Part shown: positions 28,512 to 36,654 of the stretch, piece by piece
Layout: the number at the start of each line of letters is the position of its first letter
How positions within the stretch are numbered: position 1 is the first letter of the stretch
Assembly (NCBI GenBank): GCA_947166355.1
Contig: CAMVDX010000023.1
Coordinates: forward strand, 1 to 40,080
Length of the DNA stretch: 40,080 bases
Direction: 5' to 3'
Source: an uncultured Treponema sp.
GTDB lineage: Bacteria > Spirochaetota > Spirochaetia > Treponematales > Treponemataceae
Notes under the pieces: model-generated
What the model saw: only the letters and a program-made list of their open reading frames with translations
Databases searched by the model: none
What the model was told of the DNA's origin: nothing
Program-made: the position numbers and the translations under genes

Positions 28512-31430
28512 TTATTTTCGAAGATTATCTATAAGTGTAGAAGCTTTTTCGATATCTGTTTTTTTTGCATAGCGATGAGGCTGCTTAGTTATTACAGTTG
28601 TACCTTTACCAAGCTCACTCTTAATTTCAATAGTTCCATCCATCAACTCAAGTAATGCTTTTGAAATATTCAATCCAATACCAGAGCTCTGAATTTCATT
28701 ATTAATTTCATTATCTTCACGAGAGAAGCTGTTGCAAATATACGGAAGAAATTCCTGTGAAATACCAATACCAGTATCTTCACAGATAAACTCGACAAAA
28801 CATATATCATCGGACGGACCTTTTGTCTGTCTTATACCGATTTTAATTTTTCCACCCTTAGGAGTATACTTAATGGCATTTCGTACAATGTTCATAACAA
28901 CATTTGTCGTATGAATTATATCCTGATAAATGTATGGATTTATGATTTCAGACCAGCACTCAATTTCTATTCCCTTTTCATCTGCATCATCTCTTATGAG
29001 CTCATAAACTTTTCCAATCGCATTTGAAAGATCCGTTGGTCTTTCTTCGAGCGTTATATCACTATTTTCCAGTTTAGCAAGCTCATAAACATTATTTATA
29101 AAGCTAAGAAGATGCTCTTCTGCCGATTCTATGTCATGAATATTTTTATCAAGACTCTTCTTATTCGCTATGTTAAAACGCATTTCAGTTGTATAACTGA
29201 TAATTGACTGCATTGTAGAAAGAATATTCTTTGAAACATTGTACATGAAAATATTCTTTGCTCGGTTTGCACTGGAAGCAAGATTTGCAGTTTTCTGTAA
29301 TTCTATCTTACGAATAAGTTCACTTTCGGCCTCTGCCCTTGCACGTTCCTCAATTGTAATATCATTCAGGAAGACATAGAAAATGTCTCCATAATTCTTT
29401 GTCTTTACAAAGCGGCCGTAATCCTTTACGTATTTAATAGTTCCGTCTTTTGCCTTTATTCGATATTCAACATAATCAATTGTATTATCTACAGTAATTT
29501 GCCGCTCAATGCTCGACTGTACACGTTCAAAATCATCTTCATGAACAATTCCCTTAAACGAGTTGCCTACATATTCCCGTAGTTCCTCCGCCGTTTCACA
29601 GCCATACATGCGGATAAGCTCTGTATTAAATGAAATCAGCTCCAGATTACCATCTGCATGGTAAGAGAAGAACCCTCCTGGAATTCCTTCTGCAACTTCA
29701 TTTGCGGCCATCAGCATATCTTCGCTCATAGGAATACACTCTGCCACGCCACTCTTCATAATGATTTTTCCGCAAGAAAGCACAGATGATTTTTTAAGGT
29801 AAGTCTCAAATTCACGAACAGGCAGCGGTTTTGAAAAATAAAAGCCCTGAATAAAATCGCAGCCCAAAGATTTAAGAATCTTATATTCTTCAAGAGTCTC
29901 AACACCTTCTGCAATTGTAAGCAGTCCCATTCGGTGAGCCATTTTAATAATATTTTCTATTACAATTTCATTTGTCTTTATATTACGTACAAAACTTATG
30001 TCCAGCTTGATTATATTCAAAGGGAAGGTAGAAAGAAGTCCAAGCGAAGAATAACCTGCTCCAAAATCATCCATCTCAATCATAAAACCCAAATCCTGAG
30101 TTTTCTTTACCTGAGAAATAATGAGATCGGTGTTTTCGGAATAAAGAGATTCTGTAACTTCCATATGAAGAAGATTATGATTTATTCCATAGTCCTCTAT
30201 AAAATCAAGCTGTTTCTGTATACAACCTTCATCAAGAAAATCAAATCGTGAAACATTCACAGAAATTGGAATAAGAGGAAGGCCATCCTGCTGCCATCTT
30301 TTAATATCCTTACAAACCTGTTCAAGAACAAAAAAATCCAGCTTTGTTATAAATCCATTACGTTCAAAAAGTGGAATAAACTGATTCGGCGCCATAAAAC
30401 CATATTCAGGATGATTCCAGCGAACAAGAGCTTCTGCGCCTGCAATATGACCGGTAACTGTTTCATGCTTAGGCTGATAAAAAACCTGGAACTGATTTTC
30501 TTCCAGACCACGCTCCATGGTTTCAATAATGCGCTGTTCATTTAAAAGATGATTTTGTAAATCATCTTCAAAGAAAGCAAGATTTTTTCCGTATTTACCT
30601 TTAATTTCACTGATTGCAAGAAAGGCTCGGTCACAGTTTATTACCAATGGAGCATCTGTATCTATAGGCGAATAAACACCCATTTTTACTATTTGATGCG
30701 GAATAGGTGCAGTATCAAGAATCTTCTTGGTAAGTGTATTTAAGCGTTCTATATTCACATTTTTTTCATAATCAAAAAAGAGAATATACTGATCGCCACC
30801 ATAACGTCCAGAAATTCCTTCTGGCTGCGCCTTCATCATTTCATGCGCCGTATAAGCAAGAAACTCATTACACTTTTCTACGCCATAAAGACTGTTAGAA
30901 GATTTAAAATTGTCAAAATCAAAGGCAATAATACAATAAGATTTTTCGCGGTTATCATTTATAACATGACTTACTTTACGCAAAAAAGCCTTTCGGGTAA
31001 GAAGCCCTGTAAGTTCATCACGCTCAAGCTCATCAATTACTCTGTTTGCTTCTGAAAGCTTTATGGCAGTCTTAAGTCGATTGAGAACTCTGCTTTTATT
31101 AAATGGAATTTTAAGAAAATCAAGAACCTCAAGCTGCAAAAGCTCTTCTTCATCTTCTGCATTATCAACATCTGTGCATATTAAAACAGGAATTTTTTCA
31201 TATTCCGGATTACTGCGTATTTCCTTAAGAATAGACAGTGCATCTTTTCTGTTTATTATTGCAGCAGAAAAAGAATTCGATTTATCATAGAGAACTTTTA
31301 AAGCATTTTCAGCAGATGCCTTTTTTACTTCATATTTTTCAGAAACAATATCCTCTAGCAATGCTTCATTTTCCGCATTGATTCCAACGAGGAGAATATT
31401 TGACTCTTTAGGCCTGTTTTTACCACTCAT
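28512..31430 (-). CDS. Hybrid pseudo-receiver/GGDQY/EAL/PAS/pseudo-histidine-kinase protein
   Basis: The 972-residue soluble protein combines five domains. A receiver-like domain (about 10-125) lacks the acidic pair and phospho-acceptor Asp (AAIINRKDAL). A GGDEF-like domain (about 130-290) has GGDQY instead of GGDEF. The EAL phosphodiesterase domain (about 300-560) is canonical: AEALVRW, VTES, DDFGAGYSS, KLDISF, IAEGVET and QGFYFSKP. A PAS domain spans about 580-695. A kinase-like end (about 700-945) reads NVSKNIL where SHEIRTP is expected, so the phospho-acceptor His is Lys, yet MNIVRNAIKYTPKGG, DTGIGIS and SGIGLNISKAL of the ATPase are intact. It probably degrades c-di-GMP under control of ATP or ligand binding. 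The ATG at 31430 is preferred to the TTG two codons upstream. Confidence 0.88.
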   Translation of the reverse strand: MSGKNRPKESNILLVGINAENEALLEDIVSEKYEVKKASAENALKVLYDKSNSFSAAIINRKDALSILKEIRSNPEYEKIPVLICTDVDNAEDEEELLQLEVLDFLKIPFNKSRVLNRLKTAIKLSEANRVIDELERDELTGLLTRKAFLRKVSHVINDNREKSYCIIAFDFDNFKSSNSLYGVEKCNEFLAYTAHEMMKAQPEGISGRYGGDQYILFFDYEKNVNIERLNTLTKKILDTAPIPHQIVKMGVYSPIDTDAPLVINCDRAFLAISEIKGKYGKNLAFFEDDLQNHLLNEQRIIETMERGLEENQFQVFYQPKHETVTGHIAGAEALVRWNHPEYGFMAPNQFIPLFERNGFITKLDFFVLEQVCKDIKRWQQDGLPLIPISVNVSRFDFLDEGCIQKQLDFIEDYGINHNLLHMEVTESLYSENTDLIISQVKKTQDLGFMIEMDDFGAGYSSLGLLSTFPLNIIKLDISFVRNIKTNEIVIENIIKMAHRMGLLTIAEGVETLEEYKILKSLGCDFIQGFYFSKPLPVREFETYLKKSSVLSCGKIIMKSGVAECIPMSEDMLMAANEVAEGIPGGFFSYHADGNLELISFNTELIRMYGCETAEELREYVGNSFKGIVHEDDFERVQSSIERQITVDNTIDYVEYRIKAKDGTIKYVKDYGRFVKTKNYGDIFYVFLNDITIEERARAEAESELIRKIELQKTANLASSANRAKNIFMYNVSKNILSTMQSIISYTTEMRFNIANKKSLDKNIHDIESAEEHLLSFINNVYELAKLENSDITLEERPTDLSNAIGKVYELIRDDADEKGIEIECWSEIINPYIYQDIIHTTNVVMNIVRNAIKYTPKGGKIKIGIRQTKGPSDDICFVEFICEDTGIGISQEFLPYICNSFSREDNEINNEIQSSGIGLNISKALLELMDGTIEIKSELGKGTTVITKQPHRYAKKTDIEKASTLIDNLRK

Positions 31431-31521
31431 ACTCAAAAATGCTTAATATATTAAATTATATCACATTTTTTAAACAATACAAAAATTATTTTATGGTAAA
31501 TTTTTTAAATGAAGTTTTATT

Positions 31522-31986
31522 TTATTCAGAAAGGTTTTCCATAGTCGTATGAAGAATTTTTAGGAGATTTCCTGCATCTTTCATATCAAGAATGTTACTG
31601 CATGCCATTTTTTGCGGAATTTCTATACACTTATTTCTGAGTGCTACACCCTCTTTTGTAAGCTTTATGAAAATTGTTCGCTCATCCTTTCCACCACGAG
31701 TGCGGGTAAGGAGGCCCTGCGCTTCCATTTTCTTGAGAAGCGGAGTTAAAGTTCCTGAATCAAGAAAAAGCCTTGCTCCAAGCTCTTTTACAGTAATATT
31801 ATCTTTTTCCCACAAACTGAGCATAACTATATACGAAGTATAAGTCAGCCCGAGCGGTTCAAGAAAAGGTGAATATTTTCTTATAATTTCCTTTGAACAT
31901 ACATAAAGTGCAAAACAAATCTGATTTTCCAGTGCAAGAGGATTAAATTCTGTACCGTTTTCTTTAAAATTATCCAAATCACTCAT
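31522..31986 (-). CDS. MarR/OhrR-family transcriptional regulator
   Basis: The 154-residue dimeric winged-helix repressor resembles OhrR, the organic-peroxide sensor. Visible are LALENQICFALYVCSKEIIR with C24 in the position of the peroxide-reactive OhrR cysteine, LGLTYTSYIVMLSLWE, the recognition helix LDSGTLTPLLKKMEAQGLLT and the wing RTRGGKDERTIFIKLT. C30 is a possible resolving partner. No ohr peroxidase gene is in the window. The ATG at 31986 has no Shine-Dalgarno sequence, but TACAAT sits exactly 6 nt upstream inside an ATTGT-GT-ACAAT palindrome, so the mRNA may be leaderless and self-repressed. Confidence 0.9.
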   Translation of the reverse strand: MSDLDNFKENGTEFNPLALENQICFALYVCSKEIIRKYSPFLEPLGLTYTSYIVMLSLWEKDNITVKELGARLFLDSGTLTPLLKKMEAQGLLTRTRGGKDERTIFIKLTKEGVALRNKCIEIPQKMACSNILDMKDAGNLLKILHTTMENLSE

Positions 31987-31992
31987 AACTAA

Positions 31993-32004
31993 ATTGTACA
32001 CAAT
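31993..32004 (-). promoter_or_regulatory. -10 box and palindromic operator of the MarR/OhrR-like gene
   Basis: ATTGTGTACAAT on the minus strand is an inverted repeat whose right half is the TACAAT -10 hexamer, 6 nt from the ATG. Repressor bound here would cover the promoter. Confidence 0.5.
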
Positions 32005-32102
32005 ATAACTCAATATGGCAAGAGGTTTTAAGAAAGATTCCCGTCTAAACCTCCGTGCCTTTGTCGGGCTTGCCCCTGCTAGGTTTGCTATGCAAACTCG
32101 TT

Positions 32103-33464
32103 CTACAATCCTTTTATTTCTTCCTCCAGCTCGTCAAGCGGCTTACCTGTTTCGCGGGAAATTTTTGCAAGGTCTTCATATTCAAACTTTGAACGCTTTA
32201 CTCCGTAACCCTCTGAGTTCTTAACACGTACTGCGCCATAAGGAGTTTGCAGAGTTTCTACGCTGCGGCTAAGTGCATAACGCTTACTGATGTTTTCGCG
32301 AACTCCGAGGGTTGTTGTGTACTTAAAAATTGTCTCAAGGATTTTTTCCTTATCTGATTCGCGGCACATAACACATAAAAGATTACCAGGGCGGGATTTT
32401 TTCATGTTCACAGGAACTGTATAAACCTCTACTGCACCTGCTGCAAACAGTCTCTCCATTGCAAACCCGATTTTTTCAGCACTAATATCATCAAGATTGC
32501 AGGTATATTCAAGAATTTGCTCCGGCTTTTCTGTACTTTCCCCAAGAATGGCACGAACGCAGTTAGCCGCTTCAAAATCCTTTTTTCCCATACCGTATCC
32601 AATTGCCTTTATTTTCATTTCTGGCATTTTTTCAAAACTGTTTACAAAATGTTTCAAAAGCGCAGCACCAGTAGGAGTGCAAAGCTCGCCGGTTATGTAT
32701 CCACTATAAACAGGAACATCTTTTAAAATAAATGCCGTTGCAGGAGCTGGAACTGGAAGAATTCCATGTGCACAATGTACATGTCCTGATCCAACATTTA
32801 TAGATGATGAAGTTATTTTTTGTGCACCGATTTTATTAAACAGCAGGGCAGTTGCAGTGATGTCGGCAACCGCATCCATAGTTCCTACTTCATGAAAATG
32901 AATGTTTGTTACAGGAACTCCGTGAACATTGCTTTCGGCCTCGGCAATGAGCTTATAGACTTCAATCACATCAGTTTTTACAGCAGAAGGAATTTTTAGT
33001 CCGTCAATAATATTCTCAATCTCTGCCATACTTGTATGATGATGATGGCAACTATGACCATCGTAGTTGTGTTCATGTTCGTGATGTTCATCGTGATGAT
33101 GTTCATGCCCGTGTTCATGTTCATGGCTATGTTCGTGATATTCGTCGTGGTGATGTTCATGCCCGTGCTCATGTTCATGGCTGTGTCCATCATGCGAATG
33201 TTCATGATGATGTAAATTTTCACAACTTTCTCCATCATCATCTAAACTTTCCTCTTCCTCACCATTTACAGTTACCTTAAAATGAGTTCCAGTAATTCCA
33301 CATTTTACTGATTTTTCCGCCGTTACAGTTACCCCCGGAATTCCTGCTTCTTTAAGTTCTTCAATAAAAGCTTTTCTTTCTTCTTCATTTAAAAGTTCAT
33401 AAAGCGCAGCACTGAGCATATCGCCTGCCGCTCCCATTGCCAAATCAAAATAAAGTGTTCTCAT
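32103..33464 (-). CDS. larC: LarC, nickel insertase of the nickel-pincer cofactor pathway, with His-rich loop
   Basis: LarC inserts nickel into the dithiolated pyridinium mononucleotide in a CTP-dependent reaction, giving the NPN cofactor of lactate racemase and related enzymes. The 453-residue protein is one uninterrupted frame, unlike the Lactobacillus gene, which needs a programmed frameshift. The start MRTLYFDLAMGAAGDMLSAA is characteristic. Residues about 85-143 form a very His-rich loop containing an almost perfect 18-residue duplication (HSHEHEHGHEHHHDEYHE), likely for nickel storage. The C-terminal part has ANCVRAILGES and LLCVMCRESDKEKIL. AAGGA lies before the ATG. It is the last gene of the larE-larB-larC row; a 69-bp gap separates it from larB. 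Confidence 0.95.
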   Translation of the reverse strand: MRTLYFDLAMGAAGDMLSAALYELLNEEERKAFIEELKEAGIPGVTVTAEKSVKCGITGTHFKVTVNGEEEESLDDDGESCENLHHHEHSHDGHSHEHEHGHEHHHDEYHEHSHEHEHGHEHHHDEHHEHEHNYDGHSCHHHHTSMAEIENIIDGLKIPSAVKTDVIEVYKLIAEAESNVHGVPVTNIHFHEVGTMDAVADITATALLFNKIGAQKITSSSINVGSGHVHCAHGILPVPAPATAFILKDVPVYSGYITGELCTPTGAALLKHFVNSFEKMPEMKIKAIGYGMGKKDFEAANCVRAILGESTEKPEQILEYTCNLDDISAEKIGFAMERLFAAGAVEVYTVPVNMKKSRPGNLLCVMCRESDKEKILETIFKYTTTLGVRENISKRYALSRSVETLQTPYGAVRVKNSEGYGVKRSKFEYEDLAKISRETGKPLDELEEEIKGL

Positions 33465-33533
33465 AAATAATCCTTTTATTTTTTTAACTCCCAGATTAAT
33501 CCCGGGAATTATACTATTAGTTCAAACTAACAA

Positions 33534-34280
33534 TTATTTGATATGATTAATACGACTTGCAAGAAATCCTGCACCAAAACCATTATCAATATTCACTACA
33601 GAAACTCCACTTGCACATGAATTAAGCATAGAAAGCAATGCCGAAAGTCCTGAAAACGAAGCACCGTACCCAACACTCGTTGGTACTGCAATCACCGGAC
33701 AATCTGCAAGACCTCCAATTACACTTGCAAGAGCTCCTTCCATTCCTGCAACTGCAATAATCACTGAAGCACTCATAATCTCATCAAGATGTGAAAGTAA
33801 CCGGTGGAGGCCTGCAACCCCAACATCATAAAGACGAGTCACAGAGTTCCCAAGAAACTCAGCCGTAACCGCAGCTTCTTCTGCAACCGGTATATCGCTT
33901 GTTCCGCCAGTAGCAACAAGAATTTTTCCTATTCCATCCGGTTCAGGAAAATCTCCAACAATTCCAATTCTGGCATCTTTTTTATAATCTAAAGAAATCT
34001 GTAAATTCACCTCTCGCGCTTTTTCTTCATCAAGTCTTGTAATAAGGATATTTTTCTGGCCAGATGTTTTCATAGAATTAATAATTCCACAAATCTGTTC
34101 GGCAGTTTTACCTGCTCCATAAATTACTTCAGCAGTTCCCTGTCTTAGTTTTCTATGCAAATCCACCTTTGCAAAACCTAAATCTTCAAAGGGTTGTTTT
34201 TTTATCTGTAAAAGTGCTTCCTCTACAGAAACTTTTCCATTTCGGACTTCTTCAAGTAATTGTTTTATTTCACTATTCAT
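33534..34280 (-). CDS. larB: LarB, nicotinate adenine dinucleotide carboxylase/hydrolase
   Basis: LarB carboxylates the pyridinium ring of nicotinic acid adenine dinucleotide and cleaves the anhydride to give pyridinium-3,5-biscarboxylate mononucleotide, the first step of NPN synthesis. The 248 residues carry the PurE-like C-terminal domain: GDFPEPDGIGKILVATGGTS, DIPVAEEA, YDVGVAGLHRLL, VAGMEGALASVIGG and CPVIAVPTSVGYGASFSGLS. The N-terminal helix is typical too. The ATG overlaps the end of larE by 8 bp, with a GGAG inside larE, so translation is coupled. Confidence 0.95.
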   Translation of the reverse strand: MNSEIKQLLEEVRNGKVSVEEALLQIKKQPFEDLGFAKVDLHRKLRQGTAEVIYGAGKTAEQICGIINSMKTSGQKNILITRLDEEKAREVNLQISLDYKKDARIGIVGDFPEPDGIGKILVATGGTSDIPVAEEAAVTAEFLGNSVTRLYDVGVAGLHRLLSHLDEIMSASVIIAVAGMEGALASVIGGLADCPVIAVPTSVGYGASFSGLSALLSMLNSCASGVSVVNIDNGFGAGFLASRINHIK

Positions 34281-35061
34281 TTCGCATCTCCAGATCCAAT
34301 AAGACCTTATCGAAATCCATTTTAAGCTTTGAATTTATTTCTTCATAATGTTGTAAAAGAAGTGGTACCTGCGCTTTTGTGATTTCAATTTTAGCTATAG
34401 GTTTTTTATTTAAATTTTTACCTGCTGAGTTTTCCATTAACCGCACCCTAAAGTTTTTAAAACCCAGAGACATCATAAAATTTTCACTTTGCTCAATAAC
34501 TACCAAACGTTCGTTAGTTATTTTACAGCCAACAGGAATTCGAGTTGCAAGACAAGCATACGAAGGTTTATCCCAGGTAAATAGTCCTGCTTCATGTGAT
34601 AATCTGCGAATTTCCATTTTTGTTAGACCAGTTTCGCGCAAAGGTGACAAAACATTAAGCTCCTTTAACGCTTTCATACCTGGTCTGTCATCAGCATCAT
34701 CGCTTGCATTTGTACCATCCAGTAAATACATAAATCCATCTGCACTCGCGCGTTTAATAATTTCTGAAAAAATTATCTGTTTACAAAAATAACATCTATT
34801 CTGAGGATTATTTGTAATTGTTTGATTATTCAAAACTTCTATTTCAATGATACTAAGTTCTACTCCAAGCTCTCTGGCAAGCCTGGCAGCATCATTAAAT
34901 TCAAACTCTGGCTGGAATGCAGATTTTACATAATAAGCACGAACAGTCTCTGCATAATTTTTTGCGGTATATAAAAGATAAGCAGAATCAACACCGCCGG
35001 AAAAGGCAACTGCCACCCGACGGTGAGCTTCGAAAAATTTTTGTAAATCCAAAAATCTCAA
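34273..35061 (-). CDS. larE: LarE, ATP-dependent sulfur transferase of NPN synthesis
   Basis: LarE adenylates the substrate carboxylates with ATP and introduces two sulfurs. The 262 residues show the PP-loop SGGVDS (21-26), NNPQNRCYFCK with C90 and C93, and C170 in PSYACLATR at the position of the sacrificial sulfur-donor cysteine of the Lactobacillus enzyme. Three cysteines together suggest the variant that binds a [4Fe-4S] cluster and can use an external sulfur source, so it need not be sacrificed; this is inference. No ATG is available near the N-terminus. The start is a TTG, at 35061 (AGGAA just upstream) or 35052. It follows the membrane gene by 22 bp. Confidence 0.93.
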   Translation of the reverse strand: MRFLDLQKFFEAHRRVAVAFSGGVDSAYLLYTAKNYAETVRAYYVKSAFQPEFEFNDAARLARELGVELSIIEIEVLNNQTITNNPQNRCYFCKQIIFSEIIKRASADGFMYLLDGTNASDDADDRPGMKALKELNVLSPLRETGLTKMEIRRLSHEAGLFTWDKPSYACLATRIPVGCKITNERLVVIEQSENFMMSLGFKNFRVRLMENSAGKNLNKKPIAKIEITKAQVPLLLQHYEEINSKLKMDFDKVLLDLEMRNE

Positions 35062-35083
35062 ATTCCTATACGTCGTTATAAGC

Positions 35084-35407
35084 TTATGACTGAGAACGTT
35101 TAGTGCGCAGAGTATTCTTTACAACACCAAGAGGGTCTCGTATAAATACAATTACAAGCCAGATAATCAGACCTAGCGCAACTACAGAAAGTCCCAGATA
35201 AAAATCATTAAGCATATCAAGTGGAGCAGGCACAAAAGCATTTGCTCCAAGCTCAATATACTCAAAGACTGCATCTATCAGCCACATCAAAGAAGCTCCC
35301 CAATACATAAGACTCAAAGTACCTACTCTAAGTACGCGAGCCTCTTCTTTTTTATACCAGATTATTGTGCTGATTATTGCAGCAAAAACAGTAGTAAGAA
35401 GTGTCAT
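35084..35407 (-). CDS. Small membrane protein upstream of larE
   Basis: The 107-residue protein has three likely membrane helices (about residues 1-16, 27-48 and 70-92; LTTVFAAIISTIIWY, LMYWGASLMWLIDAVFEYI and YLGLSVVALGLIIWLVIVFI) and a basic C-terminal tail. The ATG at 35407 lies 1 nt after the stop of the previous gene, so the pair is coupled. I do not recognise a named family. Expression just ahead of larEBC suggests a role with the NPN-dependent enzyme, for example in transport of its substrate or nickel, but no ligand motif is convincing. An open frame extending to 35485 overlaps the upstream gene and is rejected. Confidence 0.75.
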   Translation of the reverse strand: MTLLTTVFAAIISTIIWYKKEEARVLRVGTLSLMYWGASLMWLIDAVFEYIELGANAFVPAPLDMLNDFYLGLSVVALGLIIWLVIVFIRDPLGVVKNTLRTKRSQS

Positions 35408-35408
35408 T

Positions 35409-35837
35409 TTATGCTCCCTGAATCTGACCGACTTTAATATCTGGTTTTTCATTAGAAAATTTTTCGTAAAGAGAAGTAATGCCAACCATCACACCCCAAA
35501 CCGCAGTTACCAGCAAAGCCATACTTACACCAGCAGTTGCCATTTCATGAAGCATTTCTTTAACCTCTCCATCCTTAACTGCTGTAAGGAATGGAAAGAA
35601 CGGAACTACTTCTCCATGCCATACATGTTCAAAAGCAAGCAGAGCAGAGCCACCCCAAAGCATTTTATTCAACCAGCCAAGCTTTGTAGAAAAACTGATT
35701 TTTATGCTTTCAGTATTTTCATCAGCTTTTGTATTCACAGCACCACTAAGAGCCTGCCTCTTTTCTTTAGATTTAATAATTTTTTCTGCCACTGTAGTAA
35801 TAATTGCTTCTGTAGCAGGAACAGTAAAACATGCCAT
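35409..35837 (-). CDS. Membrane protein with HVWHGE motif, first gene of the lar operon
   Basis: The 142-residue protein starts MACFTVPATEAIITTVAEKI, has a charged cytoplasmic stretch, then two or three membrane helices (about 58-80 and 105-128) with a histidine-bearing FEHVWHGEVVPFFPFL segment and LHEMATAGVSM. Paired histidines near helix ends could bind a metal or heme, but this is speculation. A strong AGGAGG and a TATAAT box (35867-35872) precede it, so it heads a probable five-gene operon with 35084-35407, larE, larB and larC. The family is not recognised by name. Confidence 0.75.
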   Translation of the reverse strand: MACFTVPATEAIITTVAEKIIKSKEKRQALSGAVNTKADENTESIKISFSTKLGWLNKMLWGGSALLAFEHVWHGEVVPFFPFLTAVKDGEVKEMLHEMATAGVSMALLVTAVWGVMVGITSLYEKFSNEKPDIKVGQIQGA

Positions 35838-35866
35838 ACAAATCCTCCTGAGATTCTTCTAATATC

Positions 35867-35872
35867 ATTATA
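35867..35872 (-). promoter_or_regulatory. -10 box of the lar operon
   Basis: The minus-strand TATAAT lies 30 nt before the AUG with an AGGAGG between. Upstream AT-rich DNA contains a TTTGTTACAAA palindrome (about 35900-35911) that could be an operator. Confidence 0.5.
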
Positions 35873-36075
35873 CAATGATTTTTTTATAAAAAATATAAAA
35901 ATTTGTTACAAAAATTGTACAGAAAATCAGCTTACAAAAAAATTGCAAAACCATACTAAAATCCCCTTAAATAAACCTGCACATTTTTATAGGTTCTTAA
36001 AGCAAATGATTTTCTATTATTAAATACATTATTTCTTGCGATTTTGGATTTTTCGTTTTACGATTATAGTAATAT

Positions 36076-36612
36076 ATGAAAAAGATTTTTGTTTTCGCTT
36101 TTTGCATTTTCTTAATTTCTTCATTTACATTTCTTTCTGCAGAATCTCCAACTTCGGAAACACAATCTGCAGAAGATGCTGCTCTTACTTTTTTTAAAAA
36201 GCTTAATGAAACCCAGAAAAAACTCACCTACATGAACAAAAAGAGTTCACTTGCAAAAATTGGAACAGAAACAGTTTACGGAAATATTTCTGGTACACTT
36301 TTTTATGATGTAAAAATTCAAGGAATCGGCGCACTTGTAACCCTGCGTTATACAAACTACTGCGACGAAGAAGGCTGGATCTTTGATGGCGAAATCATCA
36401 CAAATTCAAATATGTCTCAAAACGGAACTTTTTCCGGTTCTGTAAAAATGACAGCTCCAATAAACAGCGGCACTCCAAGCCTGAATGTCTGCTATAATAA
36501 TGTACTTCTCAAAAAGGGAGCACCTGGAGCTGGATATTATCTTGTAAATTATACCGGCGGAGAAGCAGAGAAAGTTGACTACTCAGTTTATCTGAAATCT
36601 CTCACGCATTAA
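36076..36612 (+). CDS. Exported protein of unknown function
   Basis: The 178-residue protein has a clear signal peptide (MKKIFVFAFCIFLISSFTFLSA|ES). The mature part is beta-rich (TETVYGNISGTLFYDVKIQG, ALVTLRYTNYC, DGEIITNSNMS, GTFSGSVKMTAP) with two cysteines (in NYCDEEG and NVCYNN) that could form a disulfide. The family is not recognised. The pattern suits a periplasmic or outer-membrane-associated beta protein. There is no Shine-Dalgarno sequence; TATAGT at 36065-36070 lies 5 nt before the ATG, suggesting a leaderless mRNA. The alcohol dehydrogenase gene follows 42 bp later with its own AGGAGG-like site. Confidence 0.75.
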   Translation: MKKIFVFAFCIFLISSFTFLSAESPTSETQSAEDAALTFFKKLNETQKKLTYMNKKSSLAKIGTETVYGNISGTLFYDVKIQGIGALVTLRYTNYCDEEGWIFDGEIITNSNMSQNGTFSGSVKMTAPINSGTPSLNVCYNNVLLKKGAPGAGYYLVNYTGGEAEKVDYSVYLKSLTH

Positions 36613-36654
36613 TAAAATCAAACTGATTAAAATCAATAATAACATGGAGGAATT

